Shown here piece after piece: positions 50,601 through 62,619 of a stretch of 64,000 nucleotides of DNA (positions are counted from its first letter, which is position 1; each line of letters begins with the position of its first letter). The notes beneath the pieces are model-generated. The model saw only the letters and a program-made list of their open reading frames with translations, was not told where the DNA came from and did no database searches. Both the position numbers and the translations under genes were made by a program. Origin of the DNA: Cladorhizidae sp. MBARI D1340-BT2 (lineage: Eukaryota > Porifera > Demospongiae > Poecilosclerida > Cladorhizidae); assembly GCA_028752905.1 (NCBI GenBank), contig JAQNBH010000004.1, positions 1 through 64,000 on the forward strand, read 5' to 3'.

Positions 50601-53600
50601 ACTTCACATGACCAACAACAAAAATAGCAAATTTGACATTCACAGCGATAGGCGTGTGCACGCTGATGCCGTCCACAGAAATGGGTGTGGCTCCTGTGTG
50701 GAGGAGCACAAGACTCTATATACTAATATCTATATATTCACCAATGTACCCTAATAATTTATTACTGCATGTATGGAGCTACACATGACAAAGTGAAAAT
50801 AGAGTGGTGGACATATGGAAGTACAGTTATAGGGACATTCCAATTAATAGAGGGGCATAGGTCCGAACTGGCCTCACTAATTGGGATATCCCTATAACTG
50901 TACTTCCATATGTCCACCACTCTATTTTCACCTTGCCATGTGTAGCTCCATACATGCTGTAATACAATATTATGGTAAATTGGTGAATATATAGATATTA
51001 GTATATAGAGTCTTGTGCTCCTCCATACAGGAGCCACACCCATTTCTGTGGACGGCAGCAGCGTGCACACGCCTATCGCTGTGAATGTCAAATTTGCTAT
51101 TTTTGTTGTTGGTCATGTGAAGTACATGCACAGCAAGTTCAAGCGTTTCGTTGGCCAAATATTTTTTTTTTCTTTCACAAGTTTTCCCCAAAAAATTATA
51201 TATTAATGAGTTATGGAATAATGTATTGAATAATGTCATGTGAAAGTCAGTCAAAAAAATATATTTTGGCCAACGAAACGCTTGAACTTGCTGTGCATGT
51301 ACTTTACATGACCAACAACAAAAATAGCAAATTTGACATTCACAGCGATAGGCGTGTGCACGCTGCTGCCGTCCACAGAAATGGGTGTGGCTCCTGTATG
51401 GAGGAGCACAAGACTCTATATACTAATATCTATATATTCACCAATTTACCATAATATTGTATTACAGCATGTATGGAGCTACACATGGCAAGGTGAAAAT
51501 AGAGTGGTGGACATATGGAAGTACAGTTATAGGGATATCCCAATTAGTGAGGCCAGTTCGGACCTATGCCCCTCTATTAATTGGAATGTCCCTATAACTG
51601 TACTTCCATATGTCCACCACTCTATTTTCACTTTGTCATGTGTAGCTCCATACATGCAGTAATAAATTATTAGGGTACATTGGTGAATATATAGATATTA
51701 GTATATAGAGTCTTGTGCTCCTCCACACAGGAGCCACACCCATTTCTGTGGACGGCAGCAGCGTGCACACGCCTATCGCTGTGAATGTCAAATTTGCTAT
51801 TTTTGTTGTTGGTCATGTGAAGTACATGCACAGCAAGTTCAAGCGTTTCGTTGGCCAAATTTTTTTTTTTTCTTTCACAAGTTTTCCCCCAAAAATTATA
51901 TATTAATGAGTTATGGAATAATGTATTGAATAATGTCATGTGAAAGTCAGTCAAAAAAATATATTTTGGCCAACGAAATGCTTGAACTTGCTGTGCATGT
52001 ACTTTACATGACCAACAACAAAAATAGCAAATTTGACATTCACAGCGATAGGCGTGTGCACGCTGCTGCCGTCCACAGAAATGGGTGTGGCTCCTGTATG
52101 GAGGAGCACAAGACTCTATATACTAATATCTATATATTCACCAATTTACCATAATATTGTATTACAGCATGTATGGAGCTACACATGGCAAGGTGAAAAT
52201 AGAGTGGTGGACATATGGAAGTACAGTTATAGGGATATCCCAATTAGTGAGGCCAGTTCGGACCTATGCCCCTATATTAATTGGAATGTCCCTATAACTG
52301 TACTTCCATATGTCCACCACTCTATATTTACCTTGTCATGTTCAAATCCACACATGCATTAATAAACTATTAGGATACGTATGTGAATATTTAGAAATTA
52401 GTATATAGAGGTTGAAGACTATTTAATATTAATGAGTTATGGAATAATGAATTGAACTATAAATAGTCTTCAACCTCTAACTAATATCTAAATATTCAGA
52501 GTGGTGGACATATGGAAGTACAGTTATAGGGACATTCCAATTAATAGAGGGGTAGGTCCGAACTGGCCTCATTAATTGGGATATCCCTATAACTGTACTT
52601 CCATATGTCCACCACTCTATTTTCACCTTGCCATGTGTAGCTCCATACATGCTGTAATACAATATTATGGTAAATTGGTGAATATATAGATATTAGTATA
52701 TAGAGTCTTGTGCTCCTCCATACAGGAGCCACACCCATTTCTGTGGACGGCAGCAGCGTGCACACGCCTATCGCTGTGAATGTCAAATTTGCTATTTTTG
52801 TTGTTGGTCGTGTAAAGTACATGCACAGCAAGTTCAAGCGTTTCGTTGGCCAAAATATATTTTTTTGACTGACTTTCACATGACATTATTCAATACATTA
52901 TTCCATAACTCATTAATATATAATTTTTTGGGGAAAACTTGTGAAAGAAAAAAAAAATATTTGGCCAACGATTGGGATATCCCTATAACTGAACTTCCAT
53001 ATGTTCACCACTCTATTTTTACCTTGGCATGTTCAGCTCCACACCTGCAGTAATAAACTATTAGAATAAGTATGTGAATATTTAGATATTAGTTAGAGGT
53101 TGAAGACTATTTATAGTTCATTACATTATTCCATAACTCATTAATATTAAATAGTCTTCAACCTCTATATACTAATTTCTAAATATTCACATACGTATCC
53201 TAATAGTTTATTAATACATGTGTGGAGTTGAACATAACAAGGTAAAAATAGAGTGGTGGACATATGGAAGTACAGTCATAGGGATATCCCAATTAATGAG
53301 GCCAGTTCAGACGTATGCCCCTATATTAATTGGAATGTCCCTATAACTGTACTTCCATATGTCCACCACTCTATATTTACCTTGTCATGTTCAAATCCAC
53401 ACATGCATTAATAAACTATTAGGATACGTATGTGAATATTTAGAAATTAGTATATAGAGGTTGAAGACTATTTAGGTCCGAACTGGCCTCATTAATTGGG
53501 ATATCCCTATAACTGTACTTCCATATGTCCACCACTCTATTTTTACCTTGTCATGTTCAGCTCCACACATGCAGTAATAAACTATTAGGATAAGTATGTG

Positions 53601-56059
53601 AATATTTAGATATTAGTTAGAGGTTGAAGACTATTTATAGTTCAATTCATTATTCCATAACTCATTAATATTAAATAGTCTTCAACCTCTATATACTAAT
53701 TTCTAAATATTCACATACGTATCCTAATAGTTTATTAATGCATGTGTGGATTTGAACATGACAAGGTAAATATAGAGTGGTGGACATATGGAAGTACAGT
53801 TATAGGGACATTCCAATTAATATAGGGGCATACGTCTGAACTGGCCTCATTAATTGGGATATCCCTATGACTGTACTTCCATATGTCCACCACTCTATTT
53901 TTACCTTGTTATGTTCAACTCCACACATGTATTAATAATCTATTATGATACGTATGTGAATATTTAGAAATTAGTATATAGAGGTTGAAGACTATTTAAT
54001 ATTATTAATGAGTTATGTAATAATGTATTTCAACCTCTAACTAATATCTAAATATTCTAGCAAATTTGACATTCACAGCGATAGGCGTGTGCATGCTGCT
54101 GCCGTCCACAGAAATGGGTGTGGCTCCTGTATGGAGGAGCACAAGACTCTATATACTAATATCTATATATTCACTAATATTGTATTACAGCATGTATGGA
54201 GCTACACATGGCAAGGTGAAAATAGAGTGGTGGACATATGGAAGTACAGTTATAGGGATATCCCAATTAATGAGGCCAGTTCGGACCTATGCCCCTCTAT
54301 TAATTGGAATGTCCCTATAACTGTACTTCCATATGTCCACCACTCTATTTTCACTTTGTCATGTGTAGCTCCATACATGCTGTAATACAATATTATGGTA
54401 AATTGGTGAATATATAGATATTAGTATATAGAGTCTTGTGCTCCTCCATACAGGAGCCACACCCATTTCTGTGGACGGCAGCAGCGTGCACACGCCTATC
54501 GCTGTGAATGTCAAATTTGCTATTTTTGTTGTTGATCATGTGAAGTACATGCACAGCAAGTTCAAGCGTTTCGTTGGCCAAATATATTTTTTTGACTGAC
54601 TTTCACATGACATTATTCAATACATTATTCCATAACTCATTAATATATAATTTTTGGGGGGAAACTTGTGAAAGAAAAAAAAAATATTTGGCCAACGAAA
54701 CGCTTGAACTTGCTGTGCATGTACTTCACATGACCAACAACAAAAATAGCAAATTTGACATTCACAGCGATAGGCGTGTGCACGCTGCTGCCGTCCACAG
54801 AAATGGGTGTGGCTCCTGTGTGTGGAGGAGCACAAGACTCTATATACTAATATCTATATATTCACCAATTTACGCTAATAATTTATTACTGCATGTATGG
54901 AGCTACACATGACAAAGTAAAAATAGAGTGGTGGACATATGGAAGTACAGTTATAGGGACATTCCAATTAATAGAGGGGCATAGGTCCGAACTGGCCTCA
55001 TTAATTGGGATCTCCCTATAACTGTACTTCCATATGTCCACCACTCTATTTTCACCTTGCCATGTGTAGCTCCATACATGCTGTAATACAATATTATGGT
55101 AAATTGGTGAATATATAGATATTAGTATATAGAGTCTTGTGCTCCTCCATACAGGAGCCACACCCATTTCTGTGGACGGCAGCAGCGTGCACACGCCTAT
55201 CGCTGTGAATGTCAAATTTGCTATTTTTGTTGTTGGTCATGTAAAGTACATGCACAGCAAGTTCAAGCGTTTCGTTGGCCAAAATATATTTTTTGACTGA
55301 CTTTCACATGACATTATTCAATACATTATTCCATAACTCATTAATATATAATTTTTTGGGGAAAATTGTGAAAGTAAAAAAATATATTTGGCCAACGAAA
55401 CGCTTGAACTTGCTGTGCATGTACTTTACATGACCAACAACAAAAATAGCAAATTTGACATTCACAGCGATAGGCGTGTGCACGCTGCTGCCGTCCACAG
55501 AAATGGGTGTGGCTCCTGTATGGAGGAGCACAAGACTCTATATACTAATATCTATATATTCACTAATATTGTATTACAGCATGTATGGAGCTACACATGG
55601 CAAGGTGAAAATAGAGTGGTGGACATATGGAAGTATAGTTATAGGGATATCCCAATTAATGAGGCCAGTTCGGACCTATGCCCCTCTATTAATTGGAATG
55701 TCCCTATAACTGTACTTCCATATGTCCACCACTCTATATTTACCTTGTCATGTTCAAATCCACACATGCATTAATAAACTATTAGGATACGTATGTGAAT
55801 ATTTAGAAATTAGTATATAGAGGTTGAAGACTATTTAATATTAATGAGTTATGGAATAATGAATTGAACTATAAATAGTCTTCAACCTCTAACTAATATC
55901 TAAATATTCACATACTTATCCTAATAGTTTATTACTGCATGTGTGGAGCTGAACATGACAAGGTAAAAATAGAGTGGTGGACATATGGAAGTACAGTTAT
56001 AGGGATATCCCAATTAATGAGGCCAGTTCGGACCTAAATAGTCTTCAACCTCTATATAC

Positions 56060-57150
56060 TAATTTCTAAATATTCACATACGTATCCTAATAGTTTATTA
56101 ATGCATGTGTGGATTTGAACATGACAAGGTAAATATAGAGTGGTGGACATATGGAAGTACAGTTATAGGGACATTCCAATTAATATAGGGGCATACGTCT
56201 GAACTGGCCTCATTAATTGGGATATCCCTATGACTGTACTTCCATATGTCCACTACTCTATTTTTACATTGTTATGTTCAACTCCACACATGTATTAATA
56301 AACTATTAGGATACGTATGTGAATATTTAGAAATTAGTATATAGAGGTTGAAGACTATTTAATATTAATGAGTTATGGAATAATGTAATGAACTATAAAT
56401 AGTCTTCAACCTCTAACTAATATCTAAATATTCACATACTTATCCTAATAGTTTATTACTGCAGGTGTGGAGCTGAACATGCCAAGGTAAAAATAGAGTG
56501 GTGAACATATGGAAGTTCAGTTATAGGGATATCCCAATTAATGAGGCCAGTTCGGACCTAAATAGTCTTCAACCTCTATATACTAATTTCTAAATATTCA
56601 CATACGTATCCTAATAGTTTATTAATGCATGTGTGGATTTGAACATGACAAGGTAAATATAGAGTGGTGGACATATGGAAGTACAGTTATAGGGACATTC
56701 CAATTAATATAGGGGCATACGTCTGAACTGGCCTCATTAATTGGGATATCCCTATGACTGTACTTCCATATGTCCACTACTCTATTTTTACATTGTTATG
56801 TTCAACTCCACACATGTATTAATAAACTATTAGGATACGTATGTGAATATTTAGAAATTAGTATATAGAGGTTGAAGACTATTTAATATTAATGAGTTAT
56901 GGAATAATGTAATGAACTATAAATAGTCTTCAACCTCTAACTAATATCTAAATATTCACATACTTATCCTAATAGTTTATTACTGCAGGTGTGGAGCTGA
57001 ACATGCCAAGGTAAAAATAGAGTGGTGAACATATGGAAGTTCAGTTATAGGGATATCCCAATTAATGAGGCCAGTTCGGACCTAAATAGTCTTCAACCTC
57101 TATATACTAATTTCTAAATATTCACATACGTATCCTAATAGTTTATTAAT
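56060..57150 (+). repeat. 524-bp type B tandem repeat, 2 copies
   Basis: The shared private variants CACTACTC and TTTTTACATTG lie near 56251/56265 and again 524 bp downstream. These variants are not seen elsewhere in the arrays, so this is a local recent duplication. Confidence 0.8.
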
Positions 57151-58808
57151 ACATGTGTGGATTTGACCCATTTCTGTGGACGGCAGCAGCGTGCACACGC
57201 CTATCGCTGTGAATGTCAAATTTGCTATTTTTGTTGTTGGTCATGTGAAGTACATGCACAGCAAGTTCAAGCGTTTCGTTGGCCAAATATATATTTTTTC
57301 TTTCACAAGTTTTCCCCAAAAAATTATATATTAATGAGTTATGGAATAATGTATTGAATAATGTCATGTGAAAGTCAGTCAAAAAAATATATTTTGGCCA
57401 ACGAAACGCTTGAACTTGCTGTGCATGTACTTTACATGACCAACAACAAAAATAGCAAATTTGACAAAAAATATATTTGGCCAACGAAACGCTTGAACTT
57501 GCTGTGCATGTACTTCACATGACCAACAACAAAAATAGCAAATTTGACATTCACAGCGATAGGCGTGTGCACGCCGCTGCCGTCCACAGAAATGGGTGTG
57601 GCTCCTGTGTGGAGGAGCACAAGACTCTATATACTAATATCTATATATTCACCAATGTACCCTAATAATTTATTACTGCATGTATGGAGCTACACATGAC
57701 AAAGTGAAAATAGAGTGGTGGACATATGGAAGTACAGTTATAGGGACATTCCAATTAATAGAGGGGCATAGGTCCGAACTGGCCTCACTAATTGGGATAT
57801 CCCTATAACTGTACTTCCATATGTCCACCACTCTATTTTCACCTTGCCATGTGTAGCTCCATACATGCTGTAATACAATATTATGGTAAATTGGTGAATA
57901 TATAGATATTAGTATATAGAGTCTTGTGCTCCTCCACACAGGAGCCACACCCATTTCTGTGGACGGCAGCAGCGTGCACACGCCTATCGCTGTGAATGTC
58001 AAATTTGCTATTTTTGTTGTTGGTCATGTAAAGTACATGCACAGCAAGTTCAAGCGTTTCGTTGGCCAAAATATATTTTTTTGACTGACTTTCACATGAC
58101 ATTATTCAATACATTATTCCATAACTCAATAATATATAATTTTTTGGGGAAAACTTGTGAAAGAAAAAAAAAATATTTGTCCAACGAAACGCTTGAACTT
58201 GCTGTGCATGTACTTCACATGACCAACAACAAAAATAGCAAATTTGACATTCACAGCGATAGGCGTGTGCACGCTGCTGCCGTCCACAGAAATAGGTGTG
58301 GCTCCTGTGTGGAGGAGCACAAGACTCTATATACTAATATCTATATATTCACCAATGTACCCTAATAATTTATTACTGCATGTATGGAGCTACACATGAC
58401 AAAGTGAAAATAGAGTGGTGGACATATGGAAGTACAGTTATAGGGACATTCCAATTAATAGAGGGGCATAGGTCCGAACTGGCCTCACTAATTGGGATAT
58501 CCCTATAACTGTACTTCCATATGTCCACCACTCTATTTTCACCTTGCCATGTGTAGCTCCATACATGCTGTAATACAATATTATGGTAAATTGGTGAATA
58601 TATAGATATTAGTATATAGAGTCTTGTGCTCCTCCATACAGGAGCCACACCCATTTCTGTGGACGGCAGCAGCGTGCACACGCCTATCGCTGTGAATGTC
58701 AAATTTGCTATTTTTGTTGTTGGTCATGTAAAGTACATGCACAGCAAGTTCAAGCGTTTCGTTGGCCAAAATATATTTTTTGACTGACTTTCACATGACA
58801 TTATTCAA

Positions 58809-61076
58809 TTACAGAATTGATTCAGAAGAAGATAATTGACTTTTAGTTGAACTGCAATATTAATTATAGTACAATTTATTCTGTCACACATGCCATAAAC
58901 CACAAAACTAATGTGGTAACTAAAAGTGCCACAAATATCTAGCTATCTAAATGCCACTCCAATTTTGCTAGACTTATATTATAAGCATTAAACATGAATC
59001 ATGCAAAAAAATTTAATTTTACGGATGTAATCAGCCAGGTATGCCTGCTCTCTACCTCAAGGGGTTAATGCATAAAAAATCACTAGCACTAGTTTTTAAC
59101 TGGTTGACTTATTTCAGTTCAAATTGAAACACTTCATTTCATAATGAAATGGTTCATTTATAATAGAAGCAATCCATTTCTAACAGAACCAATTCAATCT
59201 TCTAGAACTATTTCACTCCAGCTTGCAAATTCATTCTGAGAAGAACAAATTCGGTACAGGTTGACTTCTTTCAGTTCAAATTGAAACACTTCATTCATAA
59301 TGAAATGGTTAATTTATAATAGAAGCACTTCATTTCATAAACCTTAGGAGCTATATATCACACGGGCTGGCAATGCATTTTCCGTGGCCCATCCATACCC
59401 TAGTTTAAAATATGCAGAGCCAAGAATAAACAGTTGATCTAATATTGAAATCTTATGAAGAGGAATATGAGTTCTTTCCAGCCATGAAGCTGGGGCGTAA
59501 TCTTCACCAAGAGGGGGGGAAAAGGGGGGAAGAAGAAAAAGATAACGCGTGTAGCAATATTATATTAGCTTGGGTGCTAGCGCACGCTCTTAATAATACG
59601 TGTATATAATTATACAATACAAGTTATTAATTAACCATTATTATAACAACAAAATTAATAATATATAGTTGAATATATAGTTGTTGAATATAATTATAGT
59701 TGAGTAAATAATCAAATCATTAAACACACACACACACACACATACAAACAATTAAATCAATTTTTTTTTGGTATACAATAAATACACATTCAGTTGGTGT
59801 CAATAATACTTCACATGTGTTATAAAGGCTGCAAATAGCTTTATCAGTCTTTCCACACACTTCTTGTCCTGCAATTGCAATGTAGACAGTACAAAAAATT
59901 GAATTTTTCCATCTTTCAGCAAGGCGATTTTTGGAATGACTTCATACTTCATGAGTTCAAGCCCAAGCATTGAAACTTGGCCCGATCTCCACAACCCTAA
60001 CATTTGTTCGTTATGTTGATTGCGAACAAGAGAGGAGCTTTCAACCTCAGCGACGATGACATTGATTTTCCTTGTGCTGTCATACAGAACAAAATCAGCA
60101 ACTCGTGTTTCATTTTTGTATCCGTCCCACTTGACATTGAAGGCTCCAGGCTGCAAAATTCCATGAGAAGCAGTAGCACCAGCGGCCAAGAATTTGTTTG
60201 TGCAGCACAACATGACATATTCGCCTAGGCTTTCGAGGAATTTTTTCCCCAAGCTATTTTGGTTGAATCCGTGTATAATTGCTGTTTTATACAAACTATG
60301 CAATCTGTTTAACAGATATGGGAGTGCAGGACAACAGGCTGAAGGAGTCGCATCTGGAAAAGTAGAGTCAACTATTCCTGATCCATATTGTGCAAGTTCC
60401 AAAGCATTCTTGCTGACATCTTCGTTCACAGTAATGGATTCAACGAAAATGATGTGATGGTTATAGAATATTTTAATTACCATATTAGATGATTGTTGGT
60501 AGGCAGCGCAAGTGTAGTGGAAGGGATATTTTTCCCCCCCCAAGTCAACAGAAGTCACTGATTTCCATTGATATTTTGGTCCTAATGAATATATAATATT
60601 TGGATTAACTTCCATCTTCGGCCAGTCACTTTCTTTCTGATCTTTCTCTTTAACCCTACTTTTAAAAAATAAGGTGAATATTCAATCACTTACAAGTAAT
60701 GTAGTATTCACACTTACAAGGCCACTGCTCCTTCACTGGAAGCGAGACTGGAAGTGAGACTAGCCGATCGACTCCTACACGATCGACTCCTACCCCTCCT
60801 TCTAACCATCACAGAGATAATACAGTAACAAAGGTCACACACACCACACATACTACCACAAATGCAATACTTACGGACTATTCTGCCGCTTTAATTCTGA
60901 TATCTCTCCCTGTAACTCACCTACCACTTCATGTAAATCATCTAATTTTGATCTCTCTCCCCGTAACTCTTCATGTAACTCATCTAACTGTGGAGAATTG
61001 CGGGAGAGAGGAAATAATGAGATGGGGAGGGAGGAGGAGGCGGGAGAAAGCATCACAATTATTTAAGATATCTGTA
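58809..61076 (-). other. U block, copy 4, inverted and diverged (gene D part)
   Basis: Homologous to 37568-39797 inverted. The 3' flank (58809-59799, no gene) matches the other copies with small indels. Homology stops at ATTTAAGATATCTGTA (61076), exactly where the satellite-related block begins in the other copies' intron 2. Confidence 0.88.
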
Positions 61077-61190
61077 AATTGGCGAATTTTTTAGGTGTCC
61101 TGAATACAGAGGGTGTCCCCATTTCAGGGGTGTCTACATAGAGGGGTTTAGCAATACCTCTTTCCTCATCTCCTGCGCCGACATCGCCAT
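59800..61190 (-). CDS. Gene D: shortened, diverged member of the U gene family
   Basis: Exons 60655-59800, 60801-60718 and 60987-60875 match exons 5, 4 and 3. Exon 3 is 113 nt instead of 71: fourteen extra codons that duplicate the coiled coil (LDELHEELRG then LDDLHEVVGE), i.e. two heptads. Upstream, 61190-61158 is a probable first exon: acceptor CTTCTTAG, then a leader nearly identical to that of gene A, then ATG coding MAMSAQEMRKE and a weak donor GAG|GTATTG. It joins exon 3 in phase 0, giving 361 aa without the K/E/R repeat or acidic exon. The 271-residue domain is open and keeps D...ExE. At the G-run one G is replaced by A with frame kept (Gly to Glu). Either a functional short isoform gene or one truncated by rearrangement; exon 1 is tentative. 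Confidence 0.55.
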
Positions 61191-62090
61191 ACTGCAGAGG
61201 CACTTAGAGATCGGATGCTAAGAAGGAGTTAGGAAACAGATAAACACGTTAGATTTAAAATCCGGAGAGTATGAGTCTCATTGGAGGTCAATACAAGGAA
61301 AAATGCTTGGGCCTATAATATTCATTACAGTAGCCTAGTCCTGGCCATCAGTAGCCTAGTCCTAGCCATCATTACAGTAGCCTAGTCCTAGCCATCATTA
61401 CAGTAGCCTAGTCCTGGCCATCATTACAGTAGCCTAGTCCTGGCCATCATTACAGTAGCCTAGTCCTGGACATCATTACAGTAGCCTAGTCCTGGCCATC
61501 ATTACAGTAGCCTAGTCCTGGCCATCATTACAGTAGCCAAGTCCTGGACATCATTACAGTAGCCTACTATTGAACCAGGGACATTGGTCCTTATGTCCCT
61601 ATCAGTTCACCCTAGTTCCTATATAGAACACCTATATTCCAGTTTCAGCATAGGGCACCTTGTTTCCAGCTCATATGGGGGTGGGTGGGGCTGGAACCAT
61701 TTGCAAAACTCGAAGGGGTTAACGCACAAATTTCATCCAGCATGTGTCTAAAGTGAAGTTTGTCAACTTTACCAAAGTTTGAACCGGCACTCTCAATAGT
61801 AGCAAAGTTTCACACAAAAAATGAGTAGAAGTTACATACAATAATTAAGCTATATATATACTGTAAATTTCTACTCAAAATTACACCCAAAATATATTTT
61901 TGGCTCAAAATCAGTTAATATTGAGTCAGCAGGTTCAAACTGCCAAGCAACCACTCATCTCACAGGCTATTTATAGAGAAGGAAGACCCGCTCTATAAAT
62001 AACTAGCATGTAGCCACCTTGAATTTAATTGCGTTTTTTTTAAACGCGACTGCGGACCCTTAAAGTGAACGAGTACCGTCCCGGCCATAG
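61077..62090. other. Non-satellite stretch upstream of gene D
   Basis: Apart from the gene D first exon (61158-61190) and the minisatellite at 61323-61567, I see no gene. It contains AT-rich sequence (61840-61920) and a GCTATTTATAGAGAAGG ... CTCTATAAATAACT imperfect inverted pair (61971-62002) that resembles the TATA-like region at 22812-22845. Confidence 0.6.
61323..61567 (+). repeat. 26-bp minisatellite, about 9 copies
   Basis: Unit CATTACAGTAGCCTAGTCCT plus GGCCAT, with AGCCAT and GACAT variants; the first copy is a few bases shorter. Found only here in the window, upstream of gene D. Confidence 0.9.
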
Positions 62091-62394
62091 TTGTAATGCG
62101 CCTATCACTGTCAAGCCCCACTACCTTACGTACGGGCAAGGCTCGGGCTTAGTAGGGGATTATTGCTCTTTGCGCTCTCTCTCTCGGGTTTCCCCCAGGG
62201 GTGGGGCATTTCGTGTGTGGAAGAGAAGGGAGGCTGAAAGTAAGACCGTTTTGGTAGGATTGGAATAGGGGTTTCAAGCCTAGGGTTGTCCCCAGGGGTG
62301 GGAGATTCACTAGCCAAGTTTTTAAATCCCCACCCATCCCCCACTATTCCCCATACGTCACTAGTGGGGCTTGACATTGATAGGTGCATAACAA
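62091..62394. mobile_element. Small MITE-like element with imperfect terminal inverted repeats
   Basis: The left end TTGTAATGCGCCTATCACTG, continuing TCAAGCCCCACTA, matches the reverse complement of the right end (TTGTTATGCACCTATCAATG, continuing TCAAGCCCCACTA) over about 45 bp with a few mismatches. The total length is about 304 bp with no coding capacity. No clear target-site duplication was seen. U blocks 2 and 3 keep only the right end (24967-25030, 33205-33265), so this copy may show the intact element. Confidence 0.5.
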
Positions 62395-62524
62395 GGACGC
62401 ACCTAATCATGTTTTTAGAGGTGTGATGGTCCTGAAGGACTCAACATTTGCATAGAGAATGGTTGCTAGAGAGGGTGCTGGATAAACTTACCAAGTAAAT
62501 AGCAAGTGGCGAGCAGATAGAGAG
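62227..62524 (-). repeat. Segment shared with the U block inner end
   Basis: Nearly identical to 24863-25160 in the same orientation (at least one substitution, GGGCTTTC to GGGGTTTC near 62271). It places this region as the continuation of U block 4, with the intervening ~4 kb (the counterpart of 20600-24860) replaced by about 1.1 kb of other sequence. Confidence 0.85.
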
Positions 62525-62619
62525 GCCTATATTCACGGGAGGCCTATTTAACGAGCAGCTAAAGTGACCTCGTGTTGTGTCGGTGTATCTGTCAGTGTAT
62601 TTCTGGTTTGAGTTTCGTC

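Larger units (their letters stand above)
39798..58808. repeat. Satellite array 3
   Basis: About 19 kb of type A (700-bp) and type B (524-bp) monomers with many orientation switches. Outer parts mirror each other (39798-40895 against 57708-58808, x + y = 98604); the interior does not. It includes a 1963-bp tandem duplication, a 524-bp tandem duplication and truncated monomers (for example AATTTGACAAAAAATATATTTGG near 57463). No non-satellite insert or gene was seen. Confidence 0.9.

Noticed and set aside
4138..58808. CRISPR-like regular repeat arrays
   Set aside because: Monomers are 500-700 bp without short spacers, in a eukaryotic context with introns.
39798..58808. Telomeric repeat
   Set aside because: No TTAGGG-type or other short telomere unit is present in any array.
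1..61076. LTR retrotransposon or classical TIR transposon spanning the U blocks
   Set aside because: No reverse transcriptase, integrase or recognisable transposase was seen. The terminal repeats are inverted, include whole genes, and no target-site duplication is visible.
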